Source of the DNA: Effusibacillus pohliae DSM 22757
GTDB taxonomy: Bacteria; Bacillota; Bacilli; Tumebacillales; Effusibacillaceae
NCBI RefSeq assembly: GCF_000376225.1
Contig: NZ_AQXL01000131.1
Location: 1-64,000, forward strand
Reading direction: 5' to 3'
Length of the DNA stretch: 64,000 nt
In this document: piece after piece, positions 8,547-17,312 of the stretch
How the letters are laid out: every line of letters starts with the position of its first letter
How positions within the stretch are numbered: position 1 is the first letter of the stretch
Notes under the pieces: model-generated
The model's input: only the letters and a program-made list of their open reading frames with translations
Databases searched by the model: none
What the model was told of the DNA's origin: nothing
Position numbers and translations under genes: made by a program

Positions 8547-10616
8547 TCATATCCGATCAGTCTGCTGGATTCCGTATTTCTCCAACTTGTTGTACAGATG
8601 TCGGACGGATACACCCAACATCTGGGCCGCCTTCGTCTTGTTACCGGCGCTCGCTTCCAGCGCCCGCAGGATCAGGTTTCGCTCCGTTTCAGCGACCGCC
8701 TGCTCGAGCGTCTGCAGCGTCCGGTCCGCTTCCGCTCCCGATTTTTTCGCTTCCTGCGGCTGCCGGGATTGTTGGAGTTCCGGCAGATGTTCCGCCTCAA
8801 TCACCGTTTCGGTAAATTTCATGTTGATGATCGCCCGTCCCAGCACGTTTTCCAGTTCGCGGACGTTGCCGGGCCAGTCATAGGCCAACATTTTGGCAAA
8901 CGCCGCGTCTGAAATCCGCTCCACATTGCGGCCGTACTCCTGATTGAACTTGCGGATCAGTTTGTGGCACAGCGGCAGCAGGTCCGTTTTTCGTTCCCGC
9001 AGCGGGGGAATCACGATCGGCAGCACGTTTAATCGGTAGTACAGATCTTCCCGAAAGCGGCCGCTGCGGATCGCCTGTTCCAGATCGACGTGCGTGGCGG
9101 CGATCACCCGGACGTCGACAGCGATCGGTTTCGACGAGCCAACCCGCAAAATCTCTTTTTCCTGCAGCACGCGCAAAATCTTCGCCTGCGTGCTGACTGA
9201 CAGTTCACCGATTTCATCGAGAAAAATAGTACCGCCGGACGCCTCTTCAAACAGCCCTTTCTTGCCGCCGCGGGCGGCGCCGGTGAAAGCCCCTTCCACA
9301 TAGCCGAACAGTTCGCTTTCCAGCAATGTCTCGGAGATGGCGGCGCAGTTCACCCGGATAAACTGGTTGTACCGGCGGACAGACGCGCTGTGGATCGCAT
9401 GGGCGAACAACTCTTTGCCGGTTCCCGATTCCCCCCGCAGCAGCACGGTCGCCGGCGTCTGGGCCGCAATCTTCGCCTGCTCGATCGCCATCTGCATTTC
9501 GGGCGATGTCCCGATAATATCTTCGAACGTGTATTTCGCTTCCAGCTTGCGGATCAATTGTTTCGCTTCGTCCAGTTCATCCGACAGCTTCTTGATCTCC
9601 GAGATATCCTGAATCACCGCGACGCTGCCCCGCAGGTTCCCCTCGACCAGCACCGGTGCGACGTTGACCAATACTTCCTTGCGGTTGGGGCCGACTTTCA
9701 TCTGCACGCCCCGCACGGGCTGGCCGGTCTGCAGGACGTGCATGTGCATGCTTTCCCCTTCCGCAATGTCGACTGTCGCCGGTTTGCCCAGCACATCTTT
9801 CTCCGTAAGTCCGGTCAAGCGGGTGTAGGCCGGATTGATCAGCAGTCCGTGCCCCTTTTCATCGACCACCGAAATCGCGTCTTGCGTCGAATGAATGATC
9901 GCGCTTAACAGCGATTGGATCTCTTTTAAGTTGGTGACTTCCTCCACCAGTTCCTGCACTTCCGTCACGTCGCGAAACACGGCGACGGCGCCGATCAGTT
10001 TCCCCGCGTCGTCGGTGACCGGCACCCGGTTGGTGATGATCCTCGTATCCTCCAGCCATTGCAGTTGGTTCAACTCCTGCTGCCCCGATTGCAGCACCAG
10101 ATGCAGCCGCGTGTTGGGGATCACCTCTTGTGCGGGATAGCCGATCGCATCCTCCGAACGAATGCCCATGATCCGCTCGGCTGCCGCATTGAACAGCGTG
10201 ATGATGCCGTTTTGGTCGACTGCGATCATGCCGTCGTGCGTGGAATTCAAAATCACGTCCAGCTCATGCCGCTGCTGCGTCAAGCGGCGGATCAGCCGCT
10301 CCTTCTCTTCGATCAGCGACATCAGCAATTGGGCGATGTCCCCTGGAATCAGGATCACGTGTGCCGGCAAACGTTCGAGGATTTTTTGATACGCTTCGCC
10401 GGAACCGGTCGCCTCAATCACAAGGTCCAACGCTTCCGTCAAAAACGGCTCAAACGTCCGGCCTGTCGGAATGCCCAACTGGCGGGCCAACTGGATGCCC
10501 GGCGCCTGGTCATCCAGGTCGATCACGCCTACCACCTGAACCTGCCCCCTTTCCGTCAACACCCGAAGAATCGACGAGCCGCCCTTGCCGGCTCCAATCA
10601 ACAATACCCGCTTCAT
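8547..10616 (-). CDS. bkdR: sigma-54-dependent transcriptional activator BkdR
   Basis: Activates the neighbouring branched-chain amino-acid degradation operon. 689 residues in this order: an N-terminal Rossmann-like module (V-L-L-I-G-A-G-K-G-G, residues 1-110), two PAS domains (about 120-220 and 240-350), an AAA+ domain with Walker A G-E-S-G-T-G-K-E, the sigma-54-contacting G-A-F-T-G-A loop and Walker B T-I-F-L-D-E, and a Fis-type helix-turn-helix at the C-terminus. The Rossmann segment suggests NAD or another nucleotide as an additional cue. It is transcribed in the same direction as the operon it probably controls. Confidence 0.93.
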   Translation of the reverse strand: MKRVLLIGAGKGGSSILRVLTERGQVQVVGVIDLDDQAPGIQLARQLGIPTGRTFEPFLTEALDLVIEATGSGEAYQKILERLPAHVILIPGDIAQLLMSLIEEKERLIRRLTQQRHELDVILNSTHDGMIAVDQNGIITLFNAAAERIMGIRSEDAIGYPAQEVIPNTRLHLVLQSGQQELNQLQWLEDTRIITNRVPVTDDAGKLIGAVAVFRDVTEVQELVEEVTNLKEIQSLLSAIIHSTQDAISVVDEKGHGLLINPAYTRLTGLTEKDVLGKPATVDIAEGESMHMHVLQTGQPVRGVQMKVGPNRKEVLVNVAPVLVEGNLRGSVAVIQDISEIKKLSDELDEAKQLIRKLEAKYTFEDIIGTSPEMQMAIEQAKIAAQTPATVLLRGESGTGKELFAHAIHSASVRRYNQFIRVNCAAISETLLESELFGYVEGAFTGAARGGKKGLFEEASGGTIFLDEIGELSVSTQAKILRVLQEKEILRVGSSKPIAVDVRVIAATHVDLEQAIRSGRFREDLYYRLNVLPIVIPPLRERKTDLLPLCHKLIRKFNQEYGRNVERISDAAFAKMLAYDWPGNVRELENVLGRAIINMKFTETVIEAEHLPELQQSRQPQEAKKSGAEADRTLQTLEQAVAETERNLILRALEASAGNKTKAAQMLGVSVRHLYNKLEKYGIQQTDRI

Positions 10617-10732
10617 ACATCCTCACCCAGTCTTATATATGAAAAAAATTTCAGGAAATATTCTTCATACACATTCTAACACAATCCAGCAGCCAGGAAA
10701 GTTGAAACATCCGGCAAAATCCGGAAAATCCC

Positions 10733-10761
10733 TTGTGCAAGCCGGTTTGATCTTGTATATT
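10733..10761 (+). promoter_or_regulatory. sigma-A-type promoter for the DUF2627 gene
   Basis: TTGTGC and TATATT are separated by 17 bases, about 25 bases before the start codon's ribosome site. Confidence 0.6.
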
Positions 10762-10784
10762 GAAGCAAGAAAGGAAGGATTACG

Positions 10785-11039
10785 ATGCTGCGGTTGGTTT
10801 CCTGGCTGATTTTGATCGGGATTTTTCTGCTGTCCGGATACGGACTGAATCTGATCCGGGTTGCCGTGATGGACTCGATCAGCAATCCAGCCGCCGTCGT
10901 CTGGTGGCGGATTTTGCTCGGCTCGATTTTGATGCTCGGCGGGCTTTTCTTCCTCGGCGGATTCATCTACTACCGCGACAAAAAGCGCGGTCTGGTCCGC
11001 AAGCCCGCCTGGAAACTGCAGAAGGAGCGGGAAAAATAA
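10785..11039 (+). CDS. yqzF: DUF2627 small membrane protein (YqzF-like)
   Basis: 84 residues with two hydrophobic segments (about 3-25 and 42-66) and a basic C-terminal tail, preceded by AAGGAAGG. The N-terminal pattern and the location divergent from bkdR match the YqzF/DUF2627 family that sits beside bkdR in many Bacilli. Its function is unknown; the conserved location suggests a link with branched-chain metabolism or the membrane. Identification rests on pattern and neighbourhood. Confidence 0.75.
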   Translation: MLRLVSWLILIGIFLLSGYGLNLIRVAVMDSISNPAAVVWWRILLGSILMLGGLFFLGGFIYYRDKKRGLVRKPAWKLQKEREK

Positions 11040-11049
11040 GGCGCGTCTG

Positions 11050-11940
11050 TCATTGCGCCTCATCCCGCCCCAGTTCGTCCATCCATGTCAGCCACCTGTT
11101 CTGTTCGATCAGTTTGCTCAACGAACGGGATTCCGTATACCAGTGCAGACCGGCGAGGACTGCAAGCACTCCCGCCGTGGCTGCCAACCCGAATGATCTG
11201 ACGATCGCATACCCCAACATGCCTCCGATAAAATTGGCGCCCACATCCCCCATCATCGCTCTGCCCCTGAGATCGGCCGGAAAATAGGCGGCTACCGCAC
11301 CGGCCAGCAACAGCAGCAACACCGATGCATCGAACGGCACAAACCATAGCAATCCGCCAATTTTCAACAAACTGGCTTTCAATGCTCGGCCGGGGCGGAC
11401 ATCCAAAAGATTGATCCAATTGGCCATCAGCGCGATCACCAGCCCGTCCAGTAAAATCGACAGCACCAGCTTACCGTTCCAATCCGCGTGTTCCGCCGGC
11501 GACGCGGCCACCGCCGCCCCCAACGCAAGCATCAGACCGCCGGCTGCCTTCAATAGACCGGTTGTAACTTCGCCTTCCATCACCCATTTTCGCAAATGTC
11601 CTTTCAGACCGGCCGCTTCGCGCGATCCGACCATGTCGTCCAACAGACCGAGAAATCCCATGCCAACCGCCAACAGAAGAGCCTGTTCGATGCCTGTGTC
11701 AAGCCGCACAAGCTTGTCAACCAGCAGCACCGGCACCCCTGCAGCCAGAAACGCCAACACCATGATCGCTCCGGCGCTCACCGGGATCCGCTCTCCTTTG
11801 TAATTGGGGCGCAACCACCCGGCTTTCGCCGCCATCCGGCAATAGGCGGGCAGCAACCGGCGGGTCACAGCCGCACTGACCAAACAACCCGCAGCCGACA
11901 TTCCGAAACAGATCAAGTCTGTCTGCCCCAAGCCCCCCAC
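11050..11940 (-). CDS. MraY/WecA-like membrane sugar-phosphate transferase (GT4)
   Basis: A polytopic protein of 296 residues with about nine hydrophobic segments and the family's polar motifs: G-L-L-D-D-M near residue 98, N-W-I-N-L-L-D-V-R-P-G near 170 and M-G-D-V-G-A-N-F near 230. These acidic and asparagine residues bind magnesium and the undecaprenyl-phosphate/UDP-sugar substrates in MraY and WecA. The GTG start stands nine bases after GGAGG, which overlaps the stop of the preceding glycosyltransferase gene. As last gene of the steA-steB cluster it probably makes a lipid-linked sugar for the envelope rather than lipid I. Confidence 0.85.
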   Translation of the reverse strand: MGGLGQTDLICFGMSAAGCLVSAAVTRRLLPAYCRMAAKAGWLRPNYKGERIPVSAGAIMVLAFLAAGVPVLLVDKLVRLDTGIEQALLLAVGMGFLGLLDDMVGSREAAGLKGHLRKWVMEGEVTTGLLKAAGGLMLALGAAVAASPAEHADWNGKLVLSILLDGLVIALMANWINLLDVRPGRALKASLLKIGGLLWFVPFDASVLLLLLAGAVAAYFPADLRGRAMMGDVGANFIGGMLGYAIVRSFGLAATAGVLAVLAGLHWYTESRSLSKLIEQNRWLTWMDELGRDEAQ

Positions 11941-11946
11941 CGGCCA

Positions 11947-12675
11947 TCACCTCCACCCGGCTGTCGGCCGTTCCACTTCCCGGTCAACGTCCGGCAGCGC
12001 CGGGGAATCGTTCCAACACTCCAGCAGCGCCCGCAAAACGTGCAAAAATTGCCTGCCCCGATGCAGGAACCCGCGTATTGTCCGCCCGTATTCGCGGTTG
12101 TGCATCGCAACCGGCACTTCCACCACCCGCCAGCCGGCCCGCAACGCATCGATCGTCATCTTCACCTCCGCACCGTACCCGTCAGCGATGTTGAGCTGCC
12201 GGGCCAATTTTTTGCTCAGCGCCCGCTGACCCGACAACGGCGCTTCTGCAGAAAAACCGGTCAACCGCCGGATCCCCCAGCGCGCGATCCCCTTCACCAT
12301 TCCGAACCCTCCCTTCCCCTGCAGCGGCGGAAACACGCCGACCGTCATGTCAGCCTCCCCGTTTGCCACCGGTTCGATCAGTTTCTGAATCTCCACCGCC
12401 TGCTCGCCCATGTCGGCGTCCACCACGGCCACAATTTCGCTCTGAATCGACTGCAGGCCGGTTTTTAACGCCTGCCCCTTGCCGTAATTTTTCCCGTGCC
12501 ACACCACCCGTGCCCCCGCCCGCAGCGCTTCCGATATGGTGTCGTCGGTCGAACCGTCATCGACCACCAGAATTTCCGCCACTTGCGGCAGGGAACGGAC
12601 CGCCTGAATCGTCATCCGGATCCGCTCCGCCTCGTTATAGGCGGGAATCATCACTCCCACACGCACGCTTTCCAC
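11947..12675 (-). CDS. family 2 glycosyltransferase
   Basis: 242 residues with the GT-A fold markers I-P-A-Y-N-E-A at the N-terminus, V-V-D-D-G-S-T-D-D and the metal-binding V-V-D-A-D-M-G. It most likely moves a nucleotide-activated sugar to a lipid or polymer carrier. It reads from a GTG at 12675 with AGGAGG nine bases upstream, and couples directly to the next, MraY-like gene. No transmembrane tail is visible, so it should act at the inner face of the membrane. Confidence 0.88.
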   Translation of the reverse strand: MESVRVGVMIPAYNEAERIRMTIQAVRSLPQVAEILVVDDGSTDDTISEALRAGARVVWHGKNYGKGQALKTGLQSIQSEIVAVVDADMGEQAVEIQKLIEPVANGEADMTVGVFPPLQGKGGFGMVKGIARWGIRRLTGFSAEAPLSGQRALSKKLARQLNIADGYGAEVKMTIDALRAGWRVVEVPVAMHNREYGRTIRGFLHRGRQFLHVLRALLECWNDSPALPDVDREVERPTAGWR

Positions 12676-12722
12676 CTCCGTTATCCTCCTGCTTCGATCC
12701 GACAGGAGACCAAGATTGAACG

Positions 12723-13598
12723 CTACGAATTGTCCAACGGCGGGATCAAAGATTCGGCCGTTGGCTTGACGCCAAAATGGCCCTGTTTGCCATTGATCAG
12801 CTCAACCAGCGACAGTAGCCCGCTCGCCTGATCGCAGTTGTCGACCGTCGGGATGCCAAGGCTGCGATAGGCCGGCACGATCGAAGTTTCGTTGTCCGAC
12901 CGCTCCGCCCCGACAATTCGCACATTTTGTTTGCGAATCTCTTTTAGCAAAGGGATATCGAACAACTGCAGCCGCGCTTGCGAATTTTTGCCGAGTCCGC
13001 CGAGCACCACCACCGCGTCCGGCCGGCCCCCCAATTGGCCGCGGATCTGCACCCACCCGCTGTCCTGCAAAAAATCCGCCCAGGCGGCAGAAGCCGTCCC
13101 GGTAATGCTGTTCGCCAGCGATTGCGCCGAATGGGAGTAGATGGCGGCACCGCCCGTCTCCGCGGGAATGCCGAGGCCCTGCGCCAACGCCGGCAACGTC
13201 GACCCGTCGAGAAACGAGTCCGGGTCTTTCAGTTTGACCGTCGCCAGAATCTGGGCGCCCGCGTTTTGCAGCCAGCCGGCGATTTTCGTCGCATCCGCTT
13301 TTTCCAGTTGAACGAGCACGATTCTTTTGCCGGCCAGCTTGTCTTTCACGTACGGATCGCCCAGCTGCCGGATCGCCTGGTCGTACTGGTTCGTCTGCCG
13401 CGTCAGCTCCGATACCTTGCGCATCCATTTCGAGTTTTCGGCCCGCAGCCCGTTGTATTTTTCTTCCAGACGATCCAAGAGCGCCACCTGTTCCTTCGGA
13501 AACAGCTCCGGTCCAACCGCCCCGCCCAATAAAATGCCGATCCCCAGCGCCATGAACACGGCGATGACCGTCACGAGGTGATAGCGGAATCCGTACAT
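12723..13598 (-). CDS. steB: SteB/MctB-family envelope protein
   Basis: About 291 residues: a short N-terminus, one transmembrane segment (V-T-V-I-A-V-F-M-A-L-G-I-G-I-L-L-G-G), a coiled coil (residues 35-75) and an extracytoplasmic alpha/beta domain. This is the layout of the MctB family, first named for copper transport in mycobacteria and called SteB beside SteA. It starts at an ATG with GGAGG seven bases upstream, 12 bases after steA. A cell-division or wall role is likely from the pairing with SteA; a copper role is not supported by anything visible here. Confidence 0.82.
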   Translation of the reverse strand: MYGFRYHLVTVIAVFMALGIGILLGGAVGPELFPKEQVALLDRLEEKYNGLRAENSKWMRKVSELTRQTNQYDQAIRQLGDPYVKDKLAGKRIVLVQLEKADATKIAGWLQNAGAQILATVKLKDPDSFLDGSTLPALAQGLGIPAETGGAAIYSHSAQSLANSITGTASAAWADFLQDSGWVQIRGQLGGRPDAVVVLGGLGKNSQARLQLFDIPLLKEIRKQNVRIVGAERSDNETSIVPAYRSLGIPTVDNCDQASGLLSLVELINGKQGHFGVKPTAESLIPPLDNS

Positions 13599-13609
13599 CC
13601 GGCCACCTC

Positions 13610-14788
13610 CTATGCGAACAACAGTTTCAGTTTCCAGTACAGGATCCGCAGGATATTGCGAACCACCGGATTGACTGCCGCCAGCACCGCCACCGGCAGC
13701 AGCGTGGCCAGTATCACCACCAGCACCCCATTCCACGAAACACGGGTCTGGTACAGCTGACTGACTCCTTTCGCGTCCACCAGTTTCGGCCCGACCCGCA
13801 GCCGTGTCAAGAGAGTGCTGGCCATGCCCTTGCGTCCTTTTTCCAGAAAATCGACCATATTCGTATGCGTCCCCACGGCGACGATCAGTTCGGCCCCCAG
13901 CTCGTGCGCGACAAGCATGGCGATGTCTTCACTGGTACCGGGAGCGGGATATTTGTGCGCGCGCAAACCGAGCCGCTCGATTCGTTGCAGCCCCGGCGCC
14001 CTGCCGTCCAGATACGCGTGCACCAGCAGCTCCGCCCCGCAGGCCAACCCCGCATCGGAGACAGAATCCATGTCGCCAACGATCAGATGCGGGCGAAAAC
14101 CGGCCTGCAGCAAGGCGTCCGCCCCGCCGTCCACCCCGATCAGCACCGGTTTTTGCTCCCGGATGTAATGGGAGATCGCCTGCAAATCTTCCCGGTACGT
14201 ACTGCCACGTACAACCACCAGCACGTGCTTGCCGCGGATGCGGGTCTGCAAGTCCGGCACCGGCAGCGGTCCGAGAAAAAAATCTTTTTCCCGGCCCGCG
14301 TATTGCAGGGTGTTATCGAGAAACCGCCGCAATTCGGTGGGCGCGTTCGATTGGGCCAACTCCATGCGGCGGCCGATCTCCCCGCTTGTCAACACTTCAG
14401 CCCTTCCCGCGTAGCGATCCCACACATACAAAACACCGTCGAGAATGGTCATCCAATCCCCGTCATGCACCCGATCGATCAGGCTTTGCCCGCTGTCTTC
14501 CTCCGGCTCGGCGTCGAGCAGCGGGATGCCCGCCTGCAACAAAAGCAACGGGCCGCGATTTGGGTAGCGCCCCGTCATCGAACATCGCGTATTGACAACC
14601 GCCGCGACGCGGGCTTCAATCAACCCTTGCGCCGCGATTTCATCCAGATCTTCGTGTGCCAGCACGGCGATCTCCCCAGGCTGCAGGCGCGGGATCAGCC
14701 GCTTGGTTTTCAAATCGCATCGCACGGGCCCGGCTGCCCGAACCTGACCGGCGGACGCCCGCTGCGGAAGAATCGCCATCTCAACCAT
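13610..14788 (-). CDS. steA: SteA, cytokinetic-ring-associated protein with a thiamine-pyrophosphokinase-like domain
   Basis: 392 residues. The central part carries the fold of thiamine pyrophosphokinase catalytic domains (V-L-I-G-V-D-G-G-A-D-A-L-L, then I-V-G-D-M-D-S-V-S-D), followed by one transmembrane stretch near the C-terminus (about 345-370) that would anchor it. Family knowledge: SteA of actinobacteria and some Bacilli works with SteB at the division site. It is the first gene of a four-gene cluster with steB and two sugar-transfer genes. The ribosome site is weak (GAAGGG); a second in-frame ATG lies four codons in. Confidence 0.85.
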   Translation of the reverse strand: MVEMAILPQRASAGQVRAAGPVRCDLKTKRLIPRLQPGEIAVLAHEDLDEIAAQGLIEARVAAVVNTRCSMTGRYPNRGPLLLLQAGIPLLDAEPEEDSGQSLIDRVHDGDWMTILDGVLYVWDRYAGRAEVLTSGEIGRRMELAQSNAPTELRRFLDNTLQYAGREKDFFLGPLPVPDLQTRIRGKHVLVVVRGSTYREDLQAISHYIREQKPVLIGVDGGADALLQAGFRPHLIVGDMDSVSDAGLACGAELLVHAYLDGRAPGLQRIERLGLRAHKYPAPGTSEDIAMLVAHELGAELIVAVGTHTNMVDFLEKGRKGMASTLLTRLRVGPKLVDAKGVSQLYQTRVSWNGVLVVILATLLPVAVLAAVNPVVRNILRILYWKLKLLFA

Positions 14789-14953
14789 GCCCTTCTGACG
14801 GATTCTCTGTCATTCTTTGGCATTAGTATGGATTTCCAGCCAATGTTTCATACAAAAACAGAGCGGTTTGTTGCAGCAAACCATGGCATTACATAACTCC
14901 GGCGGTTCCGTGCATTCTATGGGTAAATTCAGGCAAGATGGAGGGATTGCACG

Positions 14954-15133
14954 ATGGGATACGATGATGTGCATTTTCAAGGAGAAAAAGACGCGGCGGA
15001 GGAAATGGACCGCATGGAAAACGAAGGCGGGGGTGTGGTGATGCAGAACATCCCGAACGCCGGGCCGGTGCAGCGAGGTGAACTGGTCGAGGTGGAAGGG
15101 GAACCTGGCAAGGCGGAAACGGGCGGGGAGTGA
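14954..15133 (+). CDS. small acidic protein of unknown function
   Basis: 59 residues, strongly acidic, opening M-G-Y-D-D-V-H-F-Q-G-E-K and continuing with an E-E-M-D-R-M-E-N-E helix and a Gly/Glu-rich tail. GGAGG stands nine bases before the ATG and a GC-rich hairpin overlaps the stop. A second, frameshifted copy with about three-quarters identity over its first 75 bases lies at 22862, which supports this being a real gene. I do not recognise the family. Confidence 0.65.
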   Translation: MGYDDVHFQGEKDAAEEMDRMENEGGGVVMQNIPNAGPVQRGELVEVEGEPGKAETGGE

Positions 15134-15147
15134 CAATTCCTCGCCCG
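15120..15147. terminator. GC hairpin at the end of the small acidic gene
   Basis: CGGGCG-GGAG pairs with CTCGCCCG around an eight-base loop that contains the stop codon. The following T-tract is weak, so termination efficiency is uncertain. Confidence 0.5.
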
Positions 15148-15148
15148 T

Positions 15149-15290
15149 TCACTTGACTTCCCGCACGAAATCGCAGCTTTTGACGCTTTTGGCTGAAAGC
15201 CCGGCGCATCGCCATTCTTGCTGCAGGAAAGCGGACACGGAGAGAGTTGCCCGAAACATGCAGTCGACTACCAAATTCGGTACCAATCGT
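15149..15290 (-). pseudogene. decayed moaC tail joined to a moaA-leader remnant
   Basis: Read on the minus strand, 15149-15200 encodes K-S-V-K-S-C-D-F-V-R and a stop, matching the end of the intact MoaC at 22971 (G-K-S-G-D-F-V-R); about 26 of 32 bases agree. Next to it, 15220-15290 matches the 5' half of the moaA leader at 24630-24710: GCTGCAGGAAAGC against GCTGTAGGAAAGC, then AGTTGCCC and ATGCAGT in the same order, with one 23-base gap. The body of moaC, all of moaA and the 3' half of the leader are missing between the two pieces. Confidence 0.75.
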
Positions 15291-15298
15291 TTACCCTA

Positions 15299-15327
15299 TT
15301 GATTAGGGAAGAAACTGCTAGTATGAT
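15299..15327 (+). promoter_or_regulatory. sigma-A-type promoter for moaD-moaE
   Basis: TTGATT and TATGAT with a 17-base spacer, ending 30 bases before the start codon. It abuts the decayed moa leader described above. Confidence 0.65.
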
Positions 15328-15356
15328 ATGATATGTTTTGAACAGGGGGAATCGAC

Positions 15357-16058
15357 ATGGAGCATACAATCCGTTTTTTTGCCGGCGTCGCCGAGGCAAC
15401 CGGACATCGCGAATACACCGTTCGCTTGCAGGAAGGAGCGACGGCCGGCGATTTGCTGGCCAAGCTGCAGGCCGATTTTCCAGCCGCGGCCGAACTGCTG
15501 GGCCGATGCTTTGTGTCGGTCAATCAGGAATATGCGGATCGCGCCACCGTGATCCGGGAAGGTGACGAGCTGGCTGTGATCCCCCCCGTATCTGGCGGTT
15601 CCGGGAACGATCCGCGGTTTGAAATCACGACAGAGCCCCTGTCATCCGACAGGCTGATCCGAAAAGTGTCCAACCCTTACGCGGGCGCTGTCCTGACATT
15701 TGTCGGCACGGTCCGTGAGTTTACCAACGGCCAGCGCACCTTGCATCTGGAATACGAAGCCTATCCGCAAATGGCGGTCAAGAAAATGGCGGAAATCGCC
15801 GCCGAAATCGAAGCAAAATGGCCCGGCACGCAAGTGGCCATCAGTCACCGCATCGGCAAACTGGAGATTGAGGAAGCGGCCGTCGTCATCGCGGTCGCCA
15901 CTCCGCACCGGGCAGCCGCGTTTGAAGCGGGAAGGTATGCGATCGAACGGTTGAAACAGATCGTGCCGATCTGGAAGAAAGAAGTGTGGGAAGATGGCTC
16001 CGAGTGGAAGGGACACCAGCAAGGCCCCTGGAATCCGCTCGCCCATCCGTTGGAATAA
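15357..16058 (+). CDS. molybdopterin synthase, MoaD-MoaE fusion
   Basis: Converts cyclic pyranopterin monophosphate to molybdopterin. Residues 1-81 form a MoaD ubiquitin-like domain ending P-P-V-S-G-G, the place where free MoaD stops; the chain continues with S-G-N-D-P and a complete MoaE domain (F-V-G-T-V-R-E near 120, H-R-I-G-K-L near 165, W-K-K-E at about 210). MoaD needs a free C-terminal glycine to be activated and thiocarboxylated, so the chain must be cut after the GG, as reported for mycobacterial MoaX. moeB follows about 100 bases downstream, and no separate moaD or moaE is visible. Confidence 0.92.
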   Translation: MEHTIRFFAGVAEATGHREYTVRLQEGATAGDLLAKLQADFPAAAELLGRCFVSVNQEYADRATVIREGDELAVIPPVSGGSGNDPRFEITTEPLSSDRLIRKVSNPYAGAVLTFVGTVREFTNGQRTLHLEYEAYPQMAVKKMAEIAAEIEAKWPGTQVAISHRIGKLEIEEAAVVIAVATPHRAAAFEAGRYAIERLKQIVPIWKKEVWEDGSEWKGHQQGPWNPLAHPLE

Positions 16059-16154
16059 TCGACTTGCGAAAAATCCAATCCGGGCGTGGCGGGGATTGCC
16101 GCATCTACTCGCAATCCGCTGGAACAACCGTACCTGTGCAGGAGGTGATTCGCC

Positions 16155-17180
16155 ATGGACCATATGCGTTATTCGAGACAAATCCTGTTCGCCCCGATCG
16201 GCGAGTCGGGTCAACAAAAATTGCTCAACAGCCGGTTGGCGATCGTCGGCATGGGCGCGCTCGGCACGGTGCTGGCGAACCACATGGTCCGGGCGGGCGT
16301 CGGTTTTGTCCGTCTGATCGACCGCGACTTTGTCGAAGAAAGCAATCTGCAGCGGCAAATGCTGTATGACGAGAACGATGCACGGGAGGGAATTCCGAAA
16401 GCGGCTGCAGCAGCCGACAAGTTGCAGCGGATCAATTCCGGCGTCGAGGTGGAGCCGGTAATCGCCGACCTGACGTGGCAAAATGCGGAGAGGCTGTTGG
16501 CGGATGTCGATCTGGTGCTGGACGGAACCGATAATTTTCAGGTTCGCTTTCTGATCAACGACGTTTGCGTCAAGCACGGGATCCCCTGGATCTATGCTGG
16601 CGGTGTCAGCGCTCATGGGATGACGCTCACGATTCGCCCCGGCGAGACGCCCTGTTTGCGCTGCCTGTTCGATTCACCACCGGCGCCGGGCAGCACGCCG
16701 ACATGCGACACAGCGGGCGTAATCGGCCCCTTGATTCATATCGTCGCGTCGTTTCAAGCGGTCGAGGCGATGAAACTCCTGGTTGGTGATCACGCGGCGC
16801 TGCGCCCCTCGATGCTGCATGTCTCGCTTTGGGACCACCACCTTTCGGAGGTGAATGTGAAAGGCGCCAGACGGCCCGATTGTCCGTGCTGCGGCATGCG
16901 GCAGTTCGACTATTTGGAACCGCGGTCCGGCACGGAAGCGACCAGTCTGTGCGGTCGCGACACAATCCAAATCTCGCCGCAAGCGGAGATGCAGCTCGAT
17001 CTGGATGCCCTCCAGCGCAGGCTGTCCCCGCTGGGTGCAACCGAACGGAACAAATTTTTGCTGCGTTTCCAACCGGGCGAGCAAAAACTGGTGATTTTTC
17101 CGGACGGCCGTGTGCTGGTGCAGGGAACGTCCGATCCGGCTGTCGCCCGCACCCTCTACGCAAAATATATCGGGATGTAG
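16155..17180 (+). CDS. moeB: MoeB/ThiF-family sulfur-carrier adenylyltransferase
   Basis: Activates the MoaD C-terminus (or ThiS) with ATP. 341 residues: the nucleotide-binding G-M-G-A-L-G-T at about 33, D-R-D-F-V-E-E-S-N-L-Q-R-Q, the D-G-T-D-N-F signature near 124, two zinc-binding pairs (C-L-R-C and C-P-C-C) and C-D-T-A-G-V-I-G-P. The last 80 residues go beyond the minimal MoeB and resemble a small extra domain without a recognisable rhodanese cysteine. A full AGGAGGTGATT ribosome site precedes the ATG. Being downstream of the MoaD-MoaE fusion favours a molybdopterin role. Confidence 0.9.
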   Translation: MDHMRYSRQILFAPIGESGQQKLLNSRLAIVGMGALGTVLANHMVRAGVGFVRLIDRDFVEESNLQRQMLYDENDAREGIPKAAAAADKLQRINSGVEVEPVIADLTWQNAERLLADVDLVLDGTDNFQVRFLINDVCVKHGIPWIYAGGVSAHGMTLTIRPGETPCLRCLFDSPPAPGSTPTCDTAGVIGPLIHIVASFQAVEAMKLLVGDHAALRPSMLHVSLWDHHLSEVNVKGARRPDCPCCGMRQFDYLEPRSGTEATSLCGRDTIQISPQAEMQLDLDALQRRLSPLGATERNKFLLRFQPGEQKLVIFPDGRVLVQGTSDPAVARTLYAKYIGM

Positions 17181-17182
17181 AC

Positions 17183-17213
17183 GGTTCCCACCGGTTCAGG
17201 TGGGACCTTTTTT
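17183..17213 (+). terminator. rho-independent terminator after moeB
   Basis: GGTTCCCACC pairs with AGGTGGGACC around GGTTC and is followed by six T residues. Confidence 0.92.
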
Positions 17214-17312
17214 CCTGCGTGATGAAGCAAACAGACAGGAATGTTCAATTTATTTGCGAATTGAATAGAGTAAGGAGTTCCGCAATTCGACCAACACCGG
17301 GGGGAATCTCAC

